Positions 57,801 through 64,000 of a stretch of DNA of 64,000 nucleotides are shown here, piece by piece. Origin of the DNA: Thereva unica (lineage: Eukaryota > Arthropoda > Insecta > Diptera > Therevidae); NCBI GenBank assembly GCA_949987705.1, contig OX465282.1, forward strand, positions 124,950,310-125,014,309, read 5' to 3'. Positions within the stretch are counted from its first letter, which is position 1; the number at the start of each line of letters is the position of its first letter. Under the pieces are notes generated by a model. The model saw only the letters and a list, made by a program, of their open reading frames with translations. It was not told the origin of the DNA and did not search any database. The position numbers and the translations under genes were made by a program.

Positions 57801-58440
57801 TCAATGAGACGACTTTCTCAGTTTACTCTTGATAATTTTCATGCTTGAAAAAGATTGTTCGCATATATGTATATATGTAGAACCCAAAGGGGAAAGAACA
57901 GCAAACAGGAGCCTTTTCAGCTGCTCGTAAGAGTCAGGAATACTATTCCAAGCGTTAAAAATTATCATGTCTTCCTTCTCCAGGTCATTCAAAGGCAAAG
58001 CAGACCACTTGTGTTGTGAACTAAGATCACATTTTTTCTTCTCCAATATTTCCAATTGCACACAAAAGGCCAAACCTAAATGAAAAGTAACGAAGAAGTG
58101 AAGTAGACGTTACTTCCACTGATGTAAATGTAACTTCCACTTACTTCCATTTTGGCTACTCTCATACATACATATGCAATGCCACCAAACTTTACTTCAC
58201 TTCACTTCTTATTTAGGTTTGGCCTAAAGACTTTTGAATTTAGAGCGCCATATCTCCTTGTTTTTTAAATCCAGCAATTGTATTTCAAAGCTAGCAATGT
58301 CAATTTCAAAAGGAGAAAATTTCAACCCGGTTATCGTAGCATTAAGAGGATTTTTGACAAATGCTAAAGTTGCTCTGCTGTTTTTAAATTCCTGAAACCT
58401 GCTGAGAAATGCTTCCCTCATATTTAAAATTCCTGCGCCT
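57801..58440 (-). pseudogene. hAT transposase C-terminal part, split by a MITE
   Basis: The first block reads MREAFLSRFQEFKNSRATLA, FEIDIASFEIQLLDLKNKEI and RSKFKSL, then the frame enters the MITE and stops. The second block reads QHKWSALPLNDLEKEDMIIF, NAWNSIPDSYEQLKRLLFAV and FS-containing GSTYIHICEQSFSSMKIIKS, the hAT dimerisation region ('LSxFGSTYxCEQxFSxMKxIKSxxRS'). Similar to GTF2IRD2/ZMYM-type domesticated hATs. The N-terminal zinc finger and the first catalytic residues are absent. Confidence 0.8.
58068..58224. mobile_element. 157-bp MITE nested in the hAT transposase
   Basis: TIRs GGCCAAACCTAAAT at both ends (inverse on the right), followed by AAGTGAAGT-type subterminal motifs on both sides. 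It interrupts the transposase between KFKSL and the CVQLEILEKKK segment. The target duplication is not clear (AAA or longer). A partial relative lies at 25480. Confidence 0.7.
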
Positions 58441-58530
58441 TCCGAGGATATTTGTGCTAGAGCCGCACTTAAGGAGCCAAAGAGCCACATGCGGCTCTGG
58501 AGCCGCACTTTGCCGACCACTGTTCTAGAG

Positions 58531-59069
58531 AATTTGTTTTTCCTGAACGTTAGCAAACAAACATTTCCTCCGTATTGCGTTCGCTGCACTAAAGCGGGTG
58601 TTCAAATTCGTATTGAGCGTGCTGAAGCGCCATTGACAAACTGAGAAGCGAATGACTTCATTTGGAAATTCCAAAACTTTCCGGAGATATTAGCAAAATT
58701 GTAACTGTTAAGTACTTGTCAGACTTGACCAAAAAGAACAAATTTTGCGGTAACTACTGGAAATTCCGGGATGAACCGCAATTTTCTGAAACTGTATCAC
58801 GCGTAGAAAACAATTCCCCGTCAAAAACTGCTAATCCAAGGTTTGAAAAATTCGCGCTGTTTGTAAAGGGTAACGAAATTTTTGCACGATTTTGAAAGGT
58901 TGTCGGATTTTGACAAGTGATGTTTCGTTGAAAGGCGATCGCTGTGCAGAACCCAAAAAAGATCACCTCGTTTAGAACGGATCTCATTCCATCGAGTTTA
59001 TTAGATATTAGCAAAACTTGTAAATTTAAAGTCTTTATGACAATTTGCCGAAGTTTTTCTATTTAAACA
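58531..59069. other. Unassigned DNA
   Basis: A 77-codon plus-strand frame (58662-58895) is unrecognised; no other support. Confidence 0.35.
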
Positions 59070-59625
59070 AAAAAGGCCCGACCGAATATTATGAAATTTT
59101 TTTCAGAGCATTTCTTCGTTAATATTCTTTTTTCGGCGCCTCAATGAAGTCGATATGGTTTTTAGTTTGCGTGGTATCGTGCAGGTACAAAAATCATAAA
59201 CGTCGTCGGATCAACCGAATTTTATGAAAATCTTTTCAGATCATATTTTGATTAATACTTTTCGAACGTCACGTCAACTAAGTCGATATCTTTTATAATT
59301 CGCGCGATATCGTGCAGGTACAAAAAATCACTGATGGCATTTAAACCAAAAAAACCGCTCGACCGAATATTATAAAAATCTTTTCAAATTAAATTGTCGC
59401 TAATACGCTTCGAACGGCACCTCAAGTAAGTCAATATCTTTCGTGGTTCGGGCGATATCGTGCAGGTACAAAAATCACTTACGCCGCTTAAACAAAAAAA
59501 CGGCTGGACCGAATTTCATGAAAATCTTTTCAGATCATATTTCGGTTAATACGCTTCGAACGACACCTCAATGAAGTCGATATCAGTTTTGGTTCGCGCG
59601 ATATCGTGCAGGAAAAAATGACCAC
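59070..59625 (+). repeat. Degenerate tandem array, four units of about 133-148 bp
   Basis: Each unit has GACCGAATxTTATGAAAATC, CTTTTCAGATCATAT, TTCGAACG.CACCTCAA, GTCGATATC and then GCGATATCGTGCAGGTACAA. The TATCGTGCAGG motif falls at 59175, 59308, 59456 and 59602. The array ends at a (CA)10 tract. Confidence 0.75.
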
Positions 59626-59634
59626 ATCCGTACG

Positions 59635-59654
59635 CACACACACACACACACACA
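59635..59654. repeat. (CA)10 microsatellite
   Basis: A perfect dinucleotide run directly after the four-unit tandem array. Confidence 0.9.
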
Positions 59655-59849
59655 TACTTCCTCCCAATTCTTTGCTTAAAATGCTCCTGGGAAAGATGAA
59701 AATACGTCGCAATTTTCGATTTCGATTTTTGGACCGATTACAATAATTTCCTATACTGGAAAGTTAACAAGATCGGCTCATTACTTTTTAAGTAATAAAC
59801 CATCTAATTTTTTTAAATGGTGGCATTTTTTCCCATCTTTGTCCCTGCA

Positions 59850-61240
59850 GATTCCCGGTGGCACTGGTTTCGTTCTTCTATTGCAGCTCTACAGTCCTAA
59901 TCAAACCAGCCAATTCTAGTCTGTCTGGGGGCCCAGCCTAGGGCCTTTTCTGATGCCTCTTTTACGCTGTTTTTTAGTTTTTCCCATTTTTTGCCGATGT
60001 CGGGCTCTTCTACTACTCCTTCTCTCAACTTTTGTACGATAGTATTCTGATGGGCATATTTTCTTTCTTCAAGTTTTAGCTTGTCTACATCGTACCTTAG
60101 TTGTGTTTGCCCTCTGTGAGTTTTGATCGTTATCCGGTTCCTAAATTTTACCTTGACTAGATAATGGTCCAAGCCATAGAACTCTCCTCTCATAGTTCTC
60201 ACATCCAGTATACTCGTGAGCCCTCTTCTCTCAATCAGGACGTTGTCAATGTGATTATTTGTTACCCCGTCTGGTGACTGCCACGTCATCTTATGAATAT
60301 TTTTCTGCGGGAACATTGTTGAACGTATTTTAGTCCATTCAAAACGCGCGTTAGGGTGTTCCAAAATAACACCGTTAAGAAAATCGAACCCTAAACGTTT
60401 TTGGGGTCGCTGATCACGAAAATCGAGGTCCCGCGGTCCTAAAACATGGGCGTCATCCTTAAAAATGCAAAAAACACTCGTTTTTAGGGGGTTTTCGCGA
60501 TTATTTCAATAATAATGAAAACTAATGCGATGAAATGCACTTTTTTTAATATTTATTTGCGAAGGTGGTTGATTTGTACTTTTAGGCGAACTTTATGATA
60601 AGGGGTAGCCCTAAAGGGTTGAAACTACCCCTAAATCGGCTAAAAGTAGAAAAAATTGTAATTTTTTTTTCAAGTTTATGCTTCAAATTCGATTGTGGGT
60701 GTACTTTCAAGCAAAAATAAATTATTTTCAACCCTTAAGGGGTTAAAACTACCCCTACTATATAGTCCATTAAAAACGAGGGGGGGGGGTGTTCCAAAAT
60801 AACACCGTTAAGAAAATCGAACCCATCGCATTAGTTTTCATTATTATTGAGATAATCGCGAAAACCCCCTAAAAAGGGGTGTTTTTTGCATTTTTAGGGG
60901 TGACGCCTATGTTTTAGGACCGCGGGACCCCGATTTTCGTGATCAGCGACCCCAAAAACCTTTAGGGTTCGATTTTCTTAACGGTTTTATTTTGGAACAC
61001 CCCCCCCCGCGTTTTGAATGGACTATTACCATTGAGTTCGAGTTAGCGAGATCGATCAATCTACTACCGTTGTCATTGGTAGCGTTATGAAGACTGTGAT
61101 TTCTTATGACTCCTAGGAATTCCTCTCCTTTTCCTACTTTGGCGTTCATGTCTCCAAACACCATTTTAATTTCGTTTGACGATATTAATCTGATGGCAAA
61201 TCCGCCGTCGCCAAGACAAAACCATCGGTATTGCAATGCT
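59850..61240 (-). pseudogene. RTE-type LINE endonuclease relic split by a 695-bp insertion
   Basis: Minus strand, upstream part (61030-61236): NEIKMVFGDMNAKVGKGEEF, NHSLHNATNDNGSRLIDLAN and SNSMVI. Downstream part (59850-60330): RSTMFPQKNIHKMTWQSPDG, NHIDNVLIERRGLTSILDVR (canonical H of IDH present as IDN), GLDHYLVKVKF, and the linker up to TRIGWFD plus a few further residues. The two halves join in the right order around the insertion at 60331-61025. N-terminal catalytic blocks and the RT are absent. It is a relative of, but not the same copy as, the 44-47 kb LINE. Confidence 0.8.
60331..61025. mobile_element. 695-bp long-inverted-repeat element with an extra internal end
   Basis: The left arm (60331-60534) begins TAGTCCATTCAAAACGCG and continues through GTGTTCCAAAATAACACC, GGTCGCTGATCACGAAAATC and AACTAATGCGATG. 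The right arm (60823-61025) is its close inverse. A third copy of the outer about 60 bp lies inside at 60763-60823 in the left orientation (TAGTCCATTAAAAACGAG, a G run, GTGTTCCAAAATAACACC), running straight into the right arm. The segment between has repeated ACTACCCCTA blocks. No coding content. TATT may be a 4-bp target duplication, imperfectly placed. Confidence 0.7.
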
Positions 61241-61514
61241 ACTTATCTCCGAGCTTTAGTTATATATACATGAATAAAGGTGTTAACAAAAAGGAACGAA
61301 GTGTAGAAACATAGAAGTCAGTGCTTCGCCGGGAATAGCAACAATTTCGTTACGTTCACTGATATTTGTACAACCTGCAATGCAACAAATTGGAAGAATT
61401 CATTCTAGCATCCATCATATCGAACAATTATAATGTTCTTTCTGAAATTGGATGTACATATGTATTTTCATAACAGTTTTGAAACGTGGAATGAAAAGAT
61501 TTATAATTGACCAA

Positions 61515-63489
61515 ACTATTTTTTTTTGTTTTTTTTGTTTTATTGTTATAGCAATCTAGTAACTACATACTAATAAGCTATTTGTTTTTGACTTTATTTG
61601 CTACGATTTTTAAATTTATAAAGTACTAATCCTATGATAGACACTTTTTATTTTTGATAAAGTTGTCACTTTTTTGATGTGCACTATAGTTCGAACACTA
61701 GTTCGAACGGTTTGATTCGTTTTAATCTTCTGGTTAAGTCATCGTTATCTAGGAGTTGGAGGGCCTCGGCATTAATATGATGATGCAACCGTTGTTGATG
61801 ACTTTGAGCATATTTTTGGATGACGCTATCGATCCTATTTACATCCAAATCCTTATGTAGGTTGTCATTACGAATGTACCAGGGAGCATCGACAATATCA
61901 CGAAGAACTTCGTTTTGGAAGCGTTGAATTATGTTTTTATTATTTTGGCTAGTACAACCCCAGAGTTGAATACCATAAGTCCAAACTGGCTTCAGAACTT
62001 GTTTATACAGCAATAGCTTGTTGTACGTTGACAGAGCAGAGAAACGGCCCATTAACATCTTCCTGTACTTTATTTTTAGTTCTTCCTGTTTTTTCTTGAC
62101 ATGCGGCTTCCACCTGAGTTTTGCATCTAACGTCATGCCCAGATATGTATTTTGCTGTATTTTCGTACGGAACTATTTTCTGGTTGATGTATACTGGCTT
62201 GGGATTGATACGTTTATTTGTGAAATCAATGTGGACAGATTTAGTCTCATTAAGTTTCATTCGCCATTTCTTAGTCCAGCGTTGTATCTCGGCAATCGCA
62301 GATTGTAGTTTTTCGGTAGACTCAGTGTTGTTGTTACCAATGGCCAAGATTGCAGTGTCATCGGCGAAAGTAGCAACAACGTTTTGACTGAACGTAGGGA
62401 GGTCATTGGTGTATAGGAGATAGAGGGTTGGTCCAAGTACACTGCCTTGTGGCACACCTGCTTGAATTTTCTTTAGATTAGAATACGCATCTTCTTGCTT
62501 AATTCTGAAGTATCTCTCTGAAATATAAGATTGGAGTATTTGTGAGTATTCGGCAGGAAGGAGCATTTTAAGTTTATAATTTAATCCCTCATGCCAGACC
62601 TTATCAAAAGCCTGCGCAACATCCAAAAATATTGCTGAGCAAACCTTTTTTTCTTCCAGCGTTTGTTCAATAACATTAGTGATTCGGTGGACCTGTTCGA
62701 TCGTGGAATGTTGACTCCGAAAACCAAACTGGTGATCCGGGATGAGATGTTTCTCTTGGATGATAGGTTTTAGTCTTTTCAATAGAAGTTTGCCAGGTTT
62801 GGGAATCATAATGGCTTCAGCTACCTTCCACATTTGTGGTACGTATTTTAACCTAAACGATGCATTTAATAAGTTTGTGATTTTAACCAAAGCTTTTCTA
62901 GGAAGTTCTCCCAATATTTTTCCAGTAATAAGATCATAACCAGGAGCCTTTTTTGGATTAATGTTCATTTTGATTTCATTTTTAACTTCAGCTGGAGTAG
63001 TAAAAGGAATATTTGCTGTTCCTTGTTCCAAGATTTCGGGTAGTATTTCACTGCTGTCCGTGGAATTAGGTTGAAATATTTTTTCTAAATGTTCTGCAAA
63101 TCTTGATGCTTTTTGTTCATTACTTCTTGCCTAACTACCATCTAAGTTCTTAATTGGAGGCATTTGTATGATCGGTCTTTTTAAATTTTTAATTATTTTC
63201 CAAAGTGAATATTCAGTGCTGGAGTCATTGGTTAATTTCCTCAGTGACTCACTTATGTTATCATTTTTCAGCCGTTTAATCTCTTGTTTTAGGTGTGAAG
63301 TTAGATTATTCAGTCTAGTTTTATCTTGTGGAGCTCTGGATTGATGCCATTTTCTTCTCGCTTTTCTCTTTTCTGAAATTAATTCTAGAATTTCTTTAGG
63401 GTAATTGTTACCTTTCAATTTCCTTTTTATTTCAGGAGTGCTTTGCCACGCTGCTTGTTGGATATCGTTGACAATGTTTTTAATTGGTT
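61515..63489 (-). mobile_element. 5'-truncated Jockey-like LINE
   Basis: The minus-strand ORF2 relic is followed by a short 3' UTR and an A-rich tail (plus-strand T-runs 61519-61545). Coding homology begins abruptly near 63489 (PIKNIVNDIQQAAWQST), consistent with 5' truncation. The endonuclease is absent. No target duplication was resolved. Confidence 0.75.
61684..63489 (-). pseudogene. Jockey-like LINE ORF2 (RT and C-terminus), frameshifted
   Basis: The pre-RT region (63131-63489: GNNYPKEILELISEKRKARR, STEYSLWKIIKNLKRP) ends at a stop near 63131. RT (62003-63031): EIKMNINPKKAPGYDLITGK, MWKVAEAIMIPKPGK, then an internal deletion of the RPISLLP block directly into LLLKRLKPI, QFGFRSQHSTIEQVHRI, AIFLDVAQAFDKVWHEGLNY (motif A), AGVPQGSVLGPTLYLLY (motif B) and ATFADDTAILA (motif C). 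A shift near 62120 leads to TLDAKLRWKPHVKKK, LLLYKQVLKPVWTYGIQLWG and QRFQNEVLRDIVDAPWYIRN. The motif set is Jockey/Juan/BS-like. The deletion and shifts inactivate it although catalytic Asp residues remain. Confidence 0.85.
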
Positions 63490-64000
63490 ATACTACGAGT
63501 GGCGAAGCCCAAGGACATTTCAAACCAACGTTTCTTGAAGCTATTGAATTATATCAATCCAAATTTCAATTGAAGATAGGTTCGCATCGAATGTATCATT
63601 AATGTTACTAAACTATAGCTGCTGTCAGCACTTTCAAGCAAAACCAGAGTGCATTACAATTTATTAGAATTTGTATAATTCTTCATAGCCACTTGAACTA
63701 TGCCATCTCCCTCTTGAAAACGCTCACTGCAGATAGTGCGAAACATTCATGATATGACTTTGGAAGCACTTATGTTTGAATGCTGGAAATCGGAATGTGG
63801 CAGTGTATAGGGAAACATAAACGTTTGGTTGTTATCAAATTGTTAAGGAGTTTGGATTTTTTATAAGAAAGAGAAATTCATAACCACTTATATTGCAACG
63901 CGATAAAACCTATTACGCATGTTCGTTTGTACAGCAAATATTGTAAGTAAATACTTCTGAGCTGATCGGAGATACCCAAGTCTTTATAACGACTGCGCTG
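63490..64000. other. Unassigned DNA to the right edge
   Basis: No recognised coding or repeat sequence. Confidence 0.4.

Larger units (their letters stand above)
57563..58522 (-). mobile_element. 960-bp hAT element with both ends and 8-bp duplication
   Basis: The ends CAGTGGTCGGCAAACTTATT (left) and, inverse, CAGTGGTCGGCAAAGTGCGG (right) share 14 terminal bp. TTCTAGAG lies outside both (57555-57562 and 58523-58530), the hAT-type 8-bp target duplication. The interior carries the C-terminal part of a transposase on the minus strand, so it is a deletion derivative. A 157-bp MITE is nested inside. Confidence 0.9.

Noticed and set aside
1..64000. tRNA, rRNA or CRISPR features
   Set aside because: No A/B-box cloverleaf, rRNA-like block or regularly spaced identical repeats with unique spacers were seen on reading; a covariance-model scan would be decisive for tRNAs.

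Overview
This 64 kb window looks like repeat-rich, gene-poor nuclear DNA of an arthropod, most likely an insect. It is AT-rich, its coding traces are almost all eukaryotic transposable elements (TEs), and I see no bacterial-type operons, rRNA, tRNA or CRISPR. I cannot name the species. No intact host gene is supported. The only long intact frame with a full domain set is the polyprotein of one Ty3/gypsy-type LTR retrotransposon.

Layout. 0-9.6 kb: a reading frame entering from the left edge (unrecognised, TE-like), a TA-flanked 252-bp MITE (miniature inverted-repeat transposable element), a 540-bp Harbinger-type MITE and low-complexity DNA. 9.6-17.5 kb: broken LINE pieces (RTE-like tail, ORF1-like and ORF2 C-terminal relics, an RT fragment, an RNase H scrap) and hAT terminal sequences. 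19-23 kb: a 333-bp MITE, then a decayed gypsy integrase with a younger LINE (583+ codons of RT, 3' UTR, A19 tail) inserted inside it; integrase homology resumes after the A tail. 25.4-31.3 kb: MITE relics, the intact 4,975-bp gypsy element (minus strand; two 314-bp LTRs that read identical; GGGGG target duplication), and another Harbinger-type MITE. 32-36 kb: a THAP-domain relic, foldback repeats, a decayed Helitron helicase and a degenerate tandem array. 38.5-40 kb: the 3' end of an RNase-H-bearing LINE. 43.8-47.4 kb: a foldback repeat next to a nearly full-length but frameshifted RTE-type LINE that carries a 155-bp MITE. 51.4-53.6 kb: a hAT transposase relic abutting a decayed gypsy pol. 57.5-58.5 kb: a complete-ended 960-bp hAT element with its 8-bp target duplication and a further MITE inside. 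59-61.2 kb: a four-unit tandem array, then an RTE endonuclease relic split by a 695-bp long-inverted-repeat element. 61.5-63.5 kb: a 5'-truncated Jockey-like LINE.

The nesting gives a relative history. The older layer is the gypsy, hAT, Helitron and LINE relics. A later layer inserted into them: the A-tailed LINE at 20.2-22.15 kb, five elements flanked by TTA/TAA, and the long-TIR element. Probably youngest is the intact gypsy copy. Its most unusual trait is that the first ATG of gag-pol straddles the LTR/primer-binding-site junction, so almost no leader separates the 5' LTR from the coding region.
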